From Nonomuraea guangzhouensis (GTDB lineage: Bacteria; Actinomycetota; Actinomycetes; Streptosporangiales; Streptosporangiaceae), in NCBI RefSeq assembly GCF_019396345.1, contig NZ_JAHKRM010000023.1:124001-188000 (forward strand): a stretch of DNA of 64,000 nt, in the 5' to 3' direction. The position numbers and the translations under genes were made by a program. Below, one piece after another: positions 42,464 through 52,365 of this stretch (its first letter is position 1; the number at the start of each line of letters is the position of its first letter). The notes below the pieces were generated by a model. That model was not told the origin of the DNA, ran no database searches, and saw only the letters and a program-made list of their open reading frames with translations.

Positions 42464-45445
42464 ATGGCCGATCTGCGGAGTGTCGTCGAGGGTTTGATTC
42501 GCCGGCCGGCGTTCTGGCGGGCCGATCCGCCGTTGCCCACGGTGTACGTGACGGGTCCCGAGGCGCTCACCGCGGCCCTGACGCTCGCCAAGCCGTTCGT
42601 GGGCTGCGTGCCCTACGCCCATGTCAAGGAGGGCGCGCACAAGTCGATCCAGACGCTGGTGGAGGAGCTGGCGGGGGAGCAGCAAGGCGAGCTGGGCAAC
42701 CCGGTGAGCGGGTCGCTGCTGCCGCCGCCGCGCTTCCCGCTCGCGCAGTTCGTGCTGTGGGCGAGGAAGCAGCGCTATCTGCCGTCGCCGGGCGGTGATC
42801 CCAAAGATCCCGGGAGCTGGCTGCCCGCTCCGCGCACGCACGAGGGATACCGGATGTTCAAGAAACGGCTCAAGGAGTGGCGGCGGAGCAACCGCGACAC
42901 CGATCGGGGGCGCAGGACGTCCGCCGACTTCCTGGCGCGCGCCGTGACAACCTGGGTGCCGGTCGGCACGCTGGCCGTCTGGTGGTTCAACGGCCCCGCC
43001 GACCTCGTCGGTCTCCTTCCGTGGGCGCTCGGTCTGTTGGTGGCCGCGCTCGGCACCGCCGGCCAGGCCTTCTTCTCGATCAGGGGCACGTTGTTCACCG
43101 GCTGGTTCCGCAAGCAGCCGTACATACCGCGGGATCGGTTCGATCCGCTCGCCAAGTACGCGCTCCTCCTGGCCAACGCCGAAGGCGCGGATGACGACGC
43201 GGATATCGAGCGTGATGACACGGATATAGAGCGGTTATTGGTGCACGCGCTGATGCGCGATCTGCGCGAGGCGTACAAGAAGTGGATCATCCCGTGGCCG
43301 AGCTGGGGCAGGGGGCAGTACGCCCTGCTGGTGATCGAGGTCGTCAATCCCGCCGGGGTCAACGCGAGGTTCCTGCGGCTCGTGGAGGAGACCACCCGGA
43401 AGACCGGGTTGCTGCCTCCGATGGTCGTGCTGGCGGCCGTGCCTTCCGTCCCGCCCGTACCGCCGACCGAGTCCAAGGGGCTGGGCGAGCTCGCCGAGGC
43501 CGTCGGGCGGTGGCGGCCGGTGGCCCGGTCGCGCGTCCCGGACCTGCGGATCCACGTCCATGCCACGGACGTGCCCGCCGCCGGGGAATACCAGCCCGTG
43601 CTGCCGCGCAGGAAGCGGGCCCTGGGCTACTGGACGGCCATCGGGCTGCTGCTGGTTTTCCCGTTCGCCTTGGTGTTCTGGGTGCAGCGGGACAGCACCG
43701 CCCACTGCGGCGGCCTGGAGTGGGCGGAGCGGATCGGCCCCGAATGCGTCGGCGTCGTGAACGCCACCGGCGACACGCCGGACGGCCTGCTCGCGGATGA
43801 CGCGAAGGAGCTGGTCAAGAAGATCGACGCGAACAACGCCTACGCCATCGGCTCGGGACGGTATGTCAGCGTGGTCGTCTTCGGCGAGTTCTCGATCACG
43901 AAGACAGAGGCGAACGACACCCGGCTCTCGTCCGCCGTGTCCGAGCTGGAAGCAGTGGAGGAGCAGCAGCGGACCGCCAGCACCACGCCCCGGCTCCGCG
44001 TGCTGATCGCCAACGCCGGCGACAACTTCCGCCACGGCCGCCGGGCGGCGCAGCTCATCACCGCGCTCGCCGGGCAGGACCAGCACGTGATGGGCGTGAT
44101 CGGCCTGCCGCGCAGCGTGGAGGGCGTCAGCCAGGCGATCGAGGAGCTGCATCTGGCGAAGATCCCGATGGTGTCGAGCACGGCGACGGCGGACCGGCTC
44201 GGCTACGTCGGCGACTCCGCCGACGGCAAGGACCCCGGCCAGCCGTCCCCTTACTACTTCCAGGTGGGGCCGACCAACTTCCGTGAGGCGACGCTGGGCG
44301 CGCGGTTCGCCCGCCGCATGCTCCTCCCGCACGTGGACAAGCCGGTCGCGGCCATCGTCCGGGACGAATCGACCACTGACCAGTACACGAAGAACCTGGC
44401 CGACGATTTCGTGACAGCGCTGAAGGACCAGGGCATCACGGTCAAGGAGCCGAAGGACTACACCGTCGACTCGGGCGGCGTCCAGGAAGCCGCTGTGGGG
44501 GCCTGCGGCCTCAAGCCGGACGTCTTCCTCTATGCCGGGCGGGCCGCGGAGTTTCTCGCCTTCCTCACCTCGCTTGAGGGCAGCGGCTGCAAGGACGCGA
44601 AGGTGATCGCGGGCGACGACGTCGTCAGGGCGATGACCGACCACGGCGGTGAGATCGGTCACATGAAGCGGATGGAGGTCTACTACCTGGCGCTGGCGCA
44701 CCGGTCGGTGTGGAAGCAGAGCCCCGCCAGGCAGACCGCGTTCGTCAGCAGCCTGCTCGTGGGCGCGCACGCGAAGTCCTCCGAAGACAGTCTCATCCTC
44801 ACCTTCGACGCGGCCAACGTGCTCTACCAGGCCGCCAGTACGGCCTACCGGGCCGGAGCACAGGAGGGCGGCGGCCTGCCCAGCCGGGGCGACATCCTGT
44901 ACCGGCTCACCCGAAGGGTCTGGAGCGGATCCAGCGGGAAGATCGACTTTGGCACCGCCGATCTGCACACTCCCGTCGACAAGGCCCTCTCGATCATGAA
45001 GGTGGACGTGGACCAGGCAGGTCACCCGAAGCCGGTCGTCCGCTGTGGCTCTCTGGACGTCGGCGAGGCGCCCCCGAAGAACGCCGTGTGCGCCGCCCTG
45101 CCCGACACCGTCGACTCGCAGCCGTACAGATCAGGATCGAGGCGTCAGATGGTGCCGACGACCTCGGAGGCGCCGGGCACGTCGCTGAGCGGACGCGACG
45201 CCGGGCCGATGTACTTGGCACTCGGGCGGACCAGCCGGCCCGTGCGCTTCTGCTCCAGGATGTGCGCGGCCCAGCCGGCCGTACGGGCGCAGGTGAACAT
45301 CGAGGTGAACATGTGCGAGGGCACCTCGGCGAAGTCCAGCACCACGGCCGCCCAGTACTCCACGTTCGTGGCGAGCACCCGGTCGGGCTTGCGCGCGTGC
45401 AACTCCTCCAGCGCGGCCTGCTCCAGAGCGGCGGCGACCTCGTAA
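42464..45445 (+). CDS. Membrane-anchored receptor with type-1 periplasmic-binding domain
   Basis: 993 residues from the ATG at 42464, preceded by GGAGGAG. Residues 1-155: a cytoplasmic domain (PTVYVTGPEALTAALTLAKP). Two helices at about 160-210, a second cytoplasmic region of about 170 residues (YALLVIEVVNPAGVNARFLR), a third helix near 390-408 (YWTAIGLLLVFPFALVFWV), then an extracellular LivJ-like binding fold to about 880 (VGPTNFREATLGARFARRM, VDSGGVQEAAVGA). It lacks transporter partners, so sensing is more likely than import. The last 100 residues are antisense to citrate synthase and may not be native. Confidence 0.7.
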   Translation: MADLRSVVEGLIRRPAFWRADPPLPTVYVTGPEALTAALTLAKPFVGCVPYAHVKEGAHKSIQTLVEELAGEQQGELGNPVSGSLLPPPRFPLAQFVLWARKQRYLPSPGGDPKDPGSWLPAPRTHEGYRMFKKRLKEWRRSNRDTDRGRRTSADFLARAVTTWVPVGTLAVWWFNGPADLVGLLPWALGLLVAALGTAGQAFFSIRGTLFTGWFRKQPYIPRDRFDPLAKYALLLANAEGADDDADIERDDTDIERLLVHALMRDLREAYKKWIIPWPSWGRGQYALLVIEVVNPAGVNARFLRLVEETTRKTGLLPPMVVLAAVPSVPPVPPTESKGLGELAEAVGRWRPVARSRVPDLRIHVHATDVPAAGEYQPVLPRRKRALGYWTAIGLLLVFPFALVFWVQRDSTAHCGGLEWAERIGPECVGVVNATGDTPDGLLADDAKELVKKIDANNAYAIGSGRYVSVVVFGEFSITKTEANDTRLSSAVSELEAVEEQQRTASTTPRLRVLIANAGDNFRHGRRAAQLITALAGQDQHVMGVIGLPRSVEGVSQAIEELHLAKIPMVSSTATADRLGYVGDSADGKDPGQPSPYYFQVGPTNFREATLGARFARRMLLPHVDKPVAAIVRDESTTDQYTKNLADDFVTALKDQGITVKEPKDYTVDSGGVQEAAVGACGLKPDVFLYAGRAAEFLAFLTSLEGSGCKDAKVIAGDDVVRAMTDHGGEIGHMKRMEVYYLALAHRSVWKQSPARQTAFVSSLLVGAHAKSSEDSLILTFDAANVLYQAASTAYRAGAQEGGGLPSRGDILYRLTRRVWSGSSGKIDFGTADLHTPVDKALSIMKVDVDQAGHPKPVVRCGSLDVGEAPPKNAVCAALPDTVDSQPYRSGSRRQMVPTTSEAPGTSLSGRDAGPMYLALGRTSRPVRFCSRMCAAQPAVRAQVNIEVNMCEGTSAKSSTTAAQYSTFVASTRSGLRACNSSSAACSRAAATS

Positions 45446-46251
45446 CGAGGCGCGTTGAGCTCCTTCGCGGTACGGCGCAGCACCCGTGCGCGGGGGTCCT
45501 CGGCACGGTAGACGCGATGGCCGAAGCCCATCAGCCTGCTGCCCTTGTCCAGCTCGCTCTGCACGTACTTCTTGGCGTCGCCCAGGTGCTCGACGCCTTC
45601 GATCATGTGCAGCACCCGGGCCGGGGCACCGCCGTGCAGCGGGCCGGACATGGCGCCGACGGCACCGGAGAGCGCGGCGGCCACGTCGGCGCCGGTGGAG
45701 GCGATGACCCTGGCGGTGAACGTGGAGGCGTTCATGCCGTGCTCGGCGGCCGAGGTCCAGTAAGCGTCGATGGCCTTGACGTGGTTGGGGTCGGGCTCGC
45801 CACGCCAGCGGACCATGAACCGCTCGACGATGGTCTTGGCCTCGTCGACGCGGCTCTGCGGCACCATCGGCAGGCCGAGGCCGCGCGCCGACTGCGCCAC
45901 GAAGGAGAGAGCCATCACGGAGGCACGCGCGAGCTGGTCGCGGGCCTCCTCGTCACTGATGTCGAGCAGCGCCTTGAAGCCGTAGGCCGGGGCCAGCATG
46001 GCCAGCGCGCTCTGTACGTCTACGCGGATGTCACCGGAGTGGACAGGAATGGGGTACGGCTCCGCCGGGGGCAGGCCCGGCTGGAACTTGTTGTCGACCA
46101 GCAGGCCCCAGACGTGCCCGAAGGGGACACGGCCGACCAGCTCCTCGATGTCGACACCCCGATAGCGAAGGGCGCCCCCTTCTTTGTCCGGTTCCGCGAT
46201 CTCGGTCTCGAAAGCTACAACGCCCTCGAGGCCGGGTTTGAAGTCGGACAT
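45145..46251 (-). CDS. gltA: Citrate synthase
   Basis: 368 residues from the ATG at 46251 (GGGAGG upstream), short as in the citrate synthase 2 type. Catalytic residues lie in AAEHGMNASTF, GPLHGGAP and GFGHRVYR (His), and LDFAEVPSHMFTSMF (Asp). Condenses acetyl-CoA and oxaloacetate. The 3' third is overlapped by the convergent receptor gene. Confidence 0.95.
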   Translation of the reverse strand: MSDFKPGLEGVVAFETEIAEPDKEGGALRYRGVDIEELVGRVPFGHVWGLLVDNKFQPGLPPAEPYPIPVHSGDIRVDVQSALAMLAPAYGFKALLDISDEEARDQLARASVMALSFVAQSARGLGLPMVPQSRVDEAKTIVERFMVRWRGEPDPNHVKAIDAYWTSAAEHGMNASTFTARVIASTGADVAAALSGAVGAMSGPLHGGAPARVLHMIEGVEHLGDAKKYVQSELDKGSRLMGFGHRVYRAEDPRARVLRRTAKELNAPRYEVAAALEQAALEELHARKPDRVLATNVEYWAAVVLDFAEVPSHMFTSMFTCARTAGWAAHILEQKRTGRLVRPSAKYIGPASRPLSDVPGASEVVGTI

Positions 46252-46388
46252 TCTCGGCCGCCTCCCTTTCTTGCCATGTTCCGGCAATGCCTTGATGTCG
46301 AGATACCGGCGGGTCAATTTAACCCCCTACCCGCCCGTGGTCGGTCTCCGGACCCGCCGGAACGTGAAAGCCGCTGGTAGGGAGTGTT

Positions 46389-47081
46389 GTGTGGGATCTG
46401 CCACCAAGCGCGCAAGAATACCGTCTCGTGGATGGAACCTCGCGCCCGCCCGCGCTGGCGGGGCTTCGCCGTACGTATGAGGGCGAGCCGCTGCTCGAAG
46501 CCGATCTCGCCCCCGATCCGATCACGCAATTCGCCGTCTGGTTCCAGGAGGCGCTCGCCGCCGGCCTGCCGGAACCGAACGCCATGGTGCTGGCCACCGC
46601 CTCGGCCGGCGGCCGGCCGAGTGCCAGGACCGTCCTGCTGAAGGGCTACGACGAGCACGGATTCGTCTTCTACACCAACTACGAGTCGCGCAAGGGCCGC
46701 GACCTGGCCGAGAACGCCCGCGCGTCGCTGCTGTTCCCCTGGCACCCGATCCGCCGCCAGGTACGCGTCGAGGGCACGGTGGTGCGGCTCTCGAACGAGG
46801 AGTCGGCCGACTACTTCAACTCCAGGCCGTACGGCTCGCGGATCGGGGCCTGGGCCTCGCGCCAGTCCGCGGTCGTGCGGTCCAGGGAGGAGCTGGACGC
46901 CCGCTACGAGGAGCTCGCCGCCCGGTGGCCGGAGGATCCGCCCGTGCCCGAGTTCTGGGGCGGGTACCGGGTCAGCCCGCTGGAGGTGGAGTTCTGGCAG
47001 GGGCAGCTTGACAGGATGCATGACAGGCTCCGCTACCGGCGAACCCGCCCCGGGTGGGTCTTGGAGAGACTTGCCCCTTAA
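46389..47081 (+). CDS. pdxH: Pyridoxamine 5'-phosphate oxidase
   Basis: 230 residues from a GTG. FMN-binding and active-site segments SARTVLLKGYDEHGFVFYTNY, SRKGRDLAENARASLLFPW, RQVRVEGTV and the C-terminal RVSPLEVEFWQGQLDRMHDR and RRTRPGW are all canonical. Makes pyridoxal 5'-phosphate. Divergent from citrate synthase. Confidence 0.96.
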   Translation: MWDLPPSAQEYRLVDGTSRPPALAGLRRTYEGEPLLEADLAPDPITQFAVWFQEALAAGLPEPNAMVLATASAGGRPSARTVLLKGYDEHGFVFYTNYESRKGRDLAENARASLLFPWHPIRRQVRVEGTVVRLSNEESADYFNSRPYGSRIGAWASRQSAVVRSREELDARYEELAARWPEDPPVPEFWGGYRVSPLEVEFWQGQLDRMHDRLRYRRTRPGWVLERLAP

Positions 47082-47091
47082 TGTGCTTTAA

Positions 47092-48327
47092 GTGGCAATC
47101 GGGGAGCTGGTCAAGCGTCATCTCATAGACATACGGCCGCTTGGCGTTCCCACCTACCGGCGGCTCTGGTCCGGTCAGGCCATCGCCAACATCGGCATCG
47201 GCGTGACCGTCGTCGCGGTCAGCAAGCAGGTCTGGGACCTCACCCAGTCCTCCTTCTGGGTCGGCCTGCTGGGTCTGGCCAACCTGATCCCGCTCCTGGT
47301 GTTCGGGCTGTGGGGCGGGGCGTTCGCCGACGCGGTCGACCGGCGCCGGCTGCTGATCACCAGCTCGCTCATCTCCTGGGGCGCGACGCTCTTCATCCTG
47401 GCGCAGGCCCTCCTGGGGCTGGGCAACGTCTACCTGCTGCTGCTCGCCTCGGCGGTGAGCGCAACCGGGTTCGCCATGACCTCACCCGCCCGCGGCGCGA
47501 TCATCCCCAGGATCCTGCCCGCCGAGCTGGTGCCCGCCGCCAACGCGCTGAACTCGCTGGTCTTCGGGTTCGGCGCGATCGTCGGGCCGATGATCGCGGG
47601 CGTGCTGCTGGCCTGGCAGGGCTACCCGCTGGCGTACGCGGTCGACGCCGTCCTGTTCACGGCCAGCCTGTACGCGGCGATCCGGCTGCCCGAACTGCTC
47701 CCCATGGGGGAGATCCAGCGGCCCGGCTGGCGGTCGGTGATCGACGGGCTGCGTTACATCGCGACCGGGCCGGTCCTGCTGATGTCGTTCGTCGTGGACA
47801 TCATCGCGATGGTGTTCGCCCTGCCGCGGGCGCTGATCCCGCAGGCCGTGGCCGAGCGCTTCGACGGCTCCCCGATCGCGCTCGGCTGGCTGTCGGCCGG
47901 CATGGCCATCGGCGCGGTGCTCGGCGCGCTCGGCTCCGGCTGGCTGGGCCGGGTACGCCGCCAGGGGGTGGCTCTGACGGTCACAATCGCCCTCTGGGGC
48001 CTCAGCGTGGCCGCGGCCGGGTTAGCCCAGCAGCTGTGGCTCATGGTCGTTCTGATGGCCGTCGGCGGCGTCGCCGACATGGTCTCGTCGGTCTGGCGGC
48101 AGTCGATTCTGCAGTTGCACGCTCCCGACGAGATGCGCGGGCGGATGCAGGGGGCCTTCATGGTGGTCGTGGCGGGTGGTCCGCGCCTGGGCGACCTGCG
48201 GGCCGGCCTCACCGCCGTGTGGTTCGGGATGACCTGGGCGTGGGTGGGCGGCGGCCTGGCGTGCGCCATCGCGGTCCTGGTCGTCGGCCTGTCGGTGCCC
48301 AGCTTCCGGAACTACCGGGCCGGTTAG
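47092..48327 (+). CDS. MFS transporter (EntS/MFS_3-like)
   Basis: 411 residues from a GTG 10 bases after pdxH, with about 12 helices. GLWGGAFADAVDRRRLLI is the loop 2-3 motif; PARGAIIPRILPAELVPAANALNSL is typical of the EntS/MFS_3 exporter group, some of which export siderophores. An ideR-type gene follows 196 bases later, but no siderophore genes are present, so the substrate is unassigned. Confidence 0.88.
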   Translation: MAIGELVKRHLIDIRPLGVPTYRRLWSGQAIANIGIGVTVVAVSKQVWDLTQSSFWVGLLGLANLIPLLVFGLWGGAFADAVDRRRLLITSSLISWGATLFILAQALLGLGNVYLLLLASAVSATGFAMTSPARGAIIPRILPAELVPAANALNSLVFGFGAIVGPMIAGVLLAWQGYPLAYAVDAVLFTASLYAAIRLPELLPMGEIQRPGWRSVIDGLRYIATGPVLLMSFVVDIIAMVFALPRALIPQAVAERFDGSPIALGWLSAGMAIGAVLGALGSGWLGRVRRQGVALTVTIALWGLSVAAAGLAQQLWLMVVLMAVGGVADMVSSVWRQSILQLHAPDEMRGRMQGAFMVVVAGGPRLGDLRAGLTAVWFGMTWAWVGGGLACAIAVLVVGLSVPSFRNYRAG

Positions 48328-48523
48328 CCGTCCGCCACCGGACCGGTCGGCCGTACGAGTGGGCGCGCCCCCCGGCGGTCGGGAAGGAACTGGGTCGCAC
48401 CGGTGTTGTCGTCCTTCGCCATCGTCGGTCGTTCTCCCCATAGGGTTCCGTGTGACTTCTGTGCCCGTCACGGACGGGTCCAGTCCCTGCCCTGACCGGC
48501 GTAGCATTCAGATGGGAGGAGCC

Positions 48524-49228
48524 TTGACCGCACACGGCCTGATCGACACCACGGAGATGTACCTCCGCACGATCTTCGAGCTCGAGGAGGAGGGCATCGT
48601 CCCGTTGCGCGCGCGCATCGCGGAGCGGCTTCAGCAGAGCGGCCCCACCGTGAGCCAGACAGTGGCCCGGATGGAGCGCGACGGCCTGGTCCGCGTCGAG
48701 GGTGATCGCCACCTGTCGATGACCGAGCTCGGCCGCACCCTGGCCACGCGCGTCATGCGCAAGCACCGCCTGGCGGAGTGCCTGTTGACCGAGGTCATCG
48801 GCCTGCCCTGGGAAGAGGTGCACATCGAGGCGTGCCGCTGGGAGCACGTGATGTCCGAGTCCGTGGAGACCCGCCTGGTGACGCTGCTCGACAACCCGAC
48901 TGTCTGCCCGCACGGCAATCCGATCCCGGGTCTGGGCGAGCTCGGGGCCAGAGAGCCCATAGAAGGCGGCCCAGACCTCTTGACATCCATGTCCGACCTC
49001 GCCGGGCCCAGAGATCTCCCCGTAGTCGTGCGGCGAATTAGCGAACAAGTGCAAAGCGATCCTGCTGTGATGCTTAAACTCAAGCAAGTTGGGATACAAC
49101 CCGGACGCGAGGTGACGCTCGCGGCGAGCGACGACGGTGTGCGGGTGACAGGTGACGGTGACGCGAACGACACTCTCGCGGAGCTTCCGCGTGACGTTGC
49201 CGCGCATGTTTTCGTCTCCAGACGCTGA
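48524..49228 (+). CDS. ideR: Iron-dependent regulator, DtxR/IdeR family
   Basis: 234 residues if read from the TTG at 48524; an ATG four codons earlier is also possible, but its first codons are the GGAGGA ribosome site. IDTTEMYLRTIFELEEEG and QQSGPTVSQTVARMERDGLV form the HTH; MRKHRLAECLL and EACRWEHVMS supply the metal ligands (His79, Cys102, Glu105, His106 equivalents). A C-terminal SH3-like domain ends in VFVSRR. Fe(II)-bound dimer represses iron uptake genes. Confidence 0.93.
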   Translation: MTAHGLIDTTEMYLRTIFELEEEGIVPLRARIAERLQQSGPTVSQTVARMERDGLVRVEGDRHLSMTELGRTLATRVMRKHRLAECLLTEVIGLPWEEVHIEACRWEHVMSESVETRLVTLLDNPTVCPHGNPIPGLGELGAREPIEGGPDLLTSMSDLAGPRDLPVVVRRISEQVQSDPAVMLKLKQVGIQPGREVTLAASDDGVRVTGDGDANDTLAELPRDVAAHVFVSRR

Positions 49229-49351
49229 CTCGTCCGCTACTCCTTGGTTGAATCCCTATTGGGAGGCCCTCCACTCCCCGCCGGTCAACACTGTTGCAGG
49301 AGTGCCCGTGGTTCGCTTTGCGCACATGCCCTCCCTAGGAGTGGTCTCCGG

Positions 49352-51571
49352 ATGAAGCGTTGGGGGGATCTGTCGCACGACGAGGCTGATCAGCTGGCGG
49401 CCGAATCCGTACTTGATCATGCGGAGATGGCGGTCGTCGTGACCGACCGTTTCAGCAATCTCCTGTATTGGAATCCGTTCGCCGAGAAGCTCTTCGGGCG
49501 CCCTTCGAAGTCGTCACGTGACACCTCGATGCTGTCGCTCGGCATCATGGAGAAGGACCACCCGCTCGCCATCGAGCTGACCAAGCACGTACTCAAGGGC
49601 GGCGTGTGGGAGGGCACCTTCGACGTGCGGCGGGGTGACGGCACGATCGTCTATGTGCGTGCCCAGGCCGTGCCGCTGCGCCATCCCTCCGGGTCGGTGA
49701 CCGGCATCGTCGTCACCGCCCGCGAGGCGCTGCGCAGCAACGAGCGGGAGAAGGACCGCTTCGGCCTGCTGGAGCGCATCGGCGAGCGGCTGGCCGGCTC
49801 GCTGTACGTCGAGGAGACGCTCAAGCGGGTGGCCGAGATGCTCGTCCCGCAGTTCGCCGACCACTGCTTCATCGAGTTGATGGAGGGCGACCGGCTGGTC
49901 CGCCGGGTCTCGCAGCACGTCCAGGGGTGGAGCCCGCCGCCCGGCACCTGGAAGCCGATCGGCGCGGAGATCCGCTACCCGGCCAGCCACTACGCCGACA
50001 CCGCGCTGCGCCGCCAGGAGACCCTCCTCGTCGAGGACTTCGCCACCAGCAACTTCCCCTCGCCGAGCGAGGGCAGCGCCAAGCTGTGCGGCGAGGTCGG
50101 CATGACCTCCGCCATCGTCGCCCCCCTGTGCGTACGCGGTGAGACGCTCGGCCTGATGTACCTGGGCCTGTCCAACCTCACCGACCGCCGCAGCCCCCAC
50201 TACGACGCGTTCGACCGCGACTTCGTCGGCGCCATCGCCACCCGGGTCGCGCTCGCGATCGACAACGCGCTGCTGTTCGAGGAGGAGCGGCACACCGCCG
50301 AGTCGTTCCAGAAGCACCTGCTGCCGCGGGCACTGCCCCAGCTCGACGGCCTGGAGATCGCGGTGCGCTACTACCCGGCGGCGCCGCTCGCCTCCCACGG
50401 CCAGGGCATCCAGACCCAGGTCGGTGGCGACTGGTACGACGTGATCCCGCTGTCGGCCGGGCGCGTCGGCATCGTCATCGGCGACGTGGAGGGCCGGGGC
50501 GCCAAGGCCGCGGCCATCATGGGCCAGCTCAGGGCGGCACTGCGGGCCTTCGCCCAGGACGACAAGTCACCGGCCGACATCCTGGCCAGGCTCGACGAGT
50601 GGACCCGCATCATCGCCGATCCGGAGAAGGACGACAGCGGCGCCGACATCAGCGTGCCGCCGATCGTGACCTGCCAATACCTCGTCTACGACGCCTGGTC
50701 GCGGCAGCTCTCCTTCGCCAACGCCGGGCACGCGCCGCCGCTGCTGCTGGTCGACGGCCAGTGCGTCGAGCTCGACATCGAGGAGGTCGGCCAGCCGCTG
50801 GGCGTACGCGCCAAGGGCCTGCACGCCGACCTCGTCTACAAGGAGGAGACCCGCACGCTGCCGCCCGGCGCGGCGCTGCTCCTCTACACCGACGGCCTGG
50901 TCGACCGCCGCCCCGGCCGCGACGGCCGGATGCCGACCGACGCCGAGACGCTGGGCGTGCTCTGCGAGAAGCTGGCGAAGATGGCCGACGCCGAGGTGGA
51001 GCGGGTGGCCGACGCGGCCACCGTCGCGGTGCCCGGCGAGATCGACGACGACATGGCGATCCTGGTGGTCCGGTCGAGCCAGTCGGACCTCGACGTCGAG
51101 GAGCGCACGTTCCCGGCGCAGCCGATCATGGTCGGCGAGGCGCGCCGGATGGCCTCCGAGGCGTTCGGCGGCTGGAACGTCCCCGAGGAGCGCGCCGAGC
51201 TGGCCTGCCTGCTCGTCTCCGAGGTCGTCACCAACGTGGTGCTCCACGCGGCCCACGGAAGCGTGCCCCGCAGAGAGCTGGTCGTCGAGGGGCCGCCGCT
51301 GCCGTTCGAGGAGTCCTGGGACGTGCCCGGCTTCGAGGACGAGGTGGTGAGCGACAAGGAGTTCACGCTGCGGCTGCGCAGAGGCGAGGAGTCGGTCTGG
51401 GTCGAGGTGTTCGACCAGGACCTGCGCCTGCCGCGGATCCGGAGCGCGGGCGAGAACGACGAGGGCGGACGCGGCCTTTACCTGGTCGACCAGCTCGCCA
51501 GGCGCTGGGGGTCACGACCCACCAGGGAAGGCAAAGCCGTCTGGTTCGAGATTCCCACCCGTAGCCGCTGA
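49352..51571 (+). CDS. PAS-GAF-PP2C-HATPase stress phosphatase/kinase (RsbU-like)
   Basis: 739 residues from the ATG at 49352 (TAGGAG upstream). PAS (about 20-130, VVTDRFSNLLYWNPFAEKLFG), GAF (about 150-310), SpoIIE-type PP2C phosphatase (about 330-560, GGDWYDVIPLSAGRVGIVIGDVEGRG, YTDGLVDRR, DDDMAILVVR) and an HATPase_c anti-sigma kinase (about 600-735, EVVTNVVLHAAHG, NDEGGRGLYLVDQLA). It could set the phosphorylation state of STAS antagonists such as the product at 36048. Confidence 0.92.
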   Translation: MKRWGDLSHDEADQLAAESVLDHAEMAVVVTDRFSNLLYWNPFAEKLFGRPSKSSRDTSMLSLGIMEKDHPLAIELTKHVLKGGVWEGTFDVRRGDGTIVYVRAQAVPLRHPSGSVTGIVVTAREALRSNEREKDRFGLLERIGERLAGSLYVEETLKRVAEMLVPQFADHCFIELMEGDRLVRRVSQHVQGWSPPPGTWKPIGAEIRYPASHYADTALRRQETLLVEDFATSNFPSPSEGSAKLCGEVGMTSAIVAPLCVRGETLGLMYLGLSNLTDRRSPHYDAFDRDFVGAIATRVALAIDNALLFEEERHTAESFQKHLLPRALPQLDGLEIAVRYYPAAPLASHGQGIQTQVGGDWYDVIPLSAGRVGIVIGDVEGRGAKAAAIMGQLRAALRAFAQDDKSPADILARLDEWTRIIADPEKDDSGADISVPPIVTCQYLVYDAWSRQLSFANAGHAPPLLLVDGQCVELDIEEVGQPLGVRAKGLHADLVYKEETRTLPPGAALLLYTDGLVDRRPGRDGRMPTDAETLGVLCEKLAKMADAEVERVADAATVAVPGEIDDDMAILVVRSSQSDLDVEERTFPAQPIMVGEARRMASEAFGGWNVPEERAELACLLVSEVVTNVVLHAAHGSVPRRELVVEGPPLPFEESWDVPGFEDEVVSDKEFTLRLRRGEESVWVEVFDQDLRLPRIRSAGENDEGGRGLYLVDQLARRWGSRPTREGKAVWFEIPTRSR

Positions 51572-51588
51572 GTGGTTGACTCGAGGCC

Positions 51589-52365
51589 ATGGAGCTGGCC
51601 TATGAGCGTCGCGGCACCGGCGCGTCGCTGATCCTCATTCACGGCATCGGCCACCACTGGCAGGCGTGGCTGCCGGTCATGGACCGTCTCGCCGTCTCGC
51701 GTACCGTCATCGCCATCGACCTGCCCGGTTTCGGGGTCTCGCCTGGCCTGCCCGACGCCATTCCGTACACCGCGGAGTCGCTCGCCGACGCGGTCGAGTC
51801 GTTCTGCGCGCTGCTCGGCGTGCGCGATCCGCACGTCGCGGGCAACTCGCTCGGCGGTTACATCGCGCTGGAGCTGGCCTCGCGCGGCGTGGTCACGACG
51901 GCCACCGCGCTGTCGCCCGCGGGTTTCTGGACGCGCCCCGAGCTGCTGTACTGCCAGGCGGTGCTGCGCGCGCTGCGGGCCACGGCCAGGGCGCTGCCGC
52001 CGGAGCAGGCCGTCCGGCTCGCCGAGCACCCACTTGGCCGGGCCCTGTCGGCCGGGCTCCTGGTCGCCCATCCAGCCCGGATGTCGCCGACGGCGCTGAT
52101 CGCCGCCACCCAGGCGCTGGGCTCCTCGTCCGGCTTCGAGGAGACGCTGGCGGCGTTCTCCGGCGTGATGCCGCCCGCGCCGCCCAAGTCGCCCATCACG
52201 ATCGCCTGGGGCGAGCACGACCGGCTCCTACCGCGCCGCCAGGCCGTACGCGCCGCCAGGTGGTCGGGGCAGCGGGTCAAACTGCTCAAGGGCTGCGGTC
52301 ACGTGCCGATGAGCGACGATCCGGGGCTGGTGGCCCGGGTGCTGCTGGAAGGCAGCGGGGGTTAG
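51589..52365 (+). CDS. Alpha/beta hydrolase
   Basis: 258 residues. LILIHGIGHHWQAWLPVM forms the oxyanion loop, GNSLGG the nucleophile elbow (Ser), WGEHDRLLP the acid and GCGHVPMSDDP the catalytic His. General esterase or C-C hydrolase type; substrate unknown. It begins 18 bases after the phosphatase gene, so cotranscription is likely. Confidence 0.92.
   Translation: MELAYERRGTGASLILIHGIGHHWQAWLPVMDRLAVSRTVIAIDLPGFGVSPGLPDAIPYTAESLADAVESFCALLGVRDPHVAGNSLGGYIALELASRGVVTTATALSPAGFWTRPELLYCQAVLRALRATARALPPEQAVRLAEHPLGRALSAGLLVAHPARMSPTALIAATQALGSSSGFEETLAAFSGVMPPAPPKSPITIAWGEHDRLLPRRQAVRAARWSGQRVKLLKGCGHVPMSDDPGLVARVLLEGSGG

Noticed and set aside
43235..45025. 596-codon minus-strand open frame
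   Set aside because: Antisense to the binding-protein-like receptor; no ribosome site or domain.
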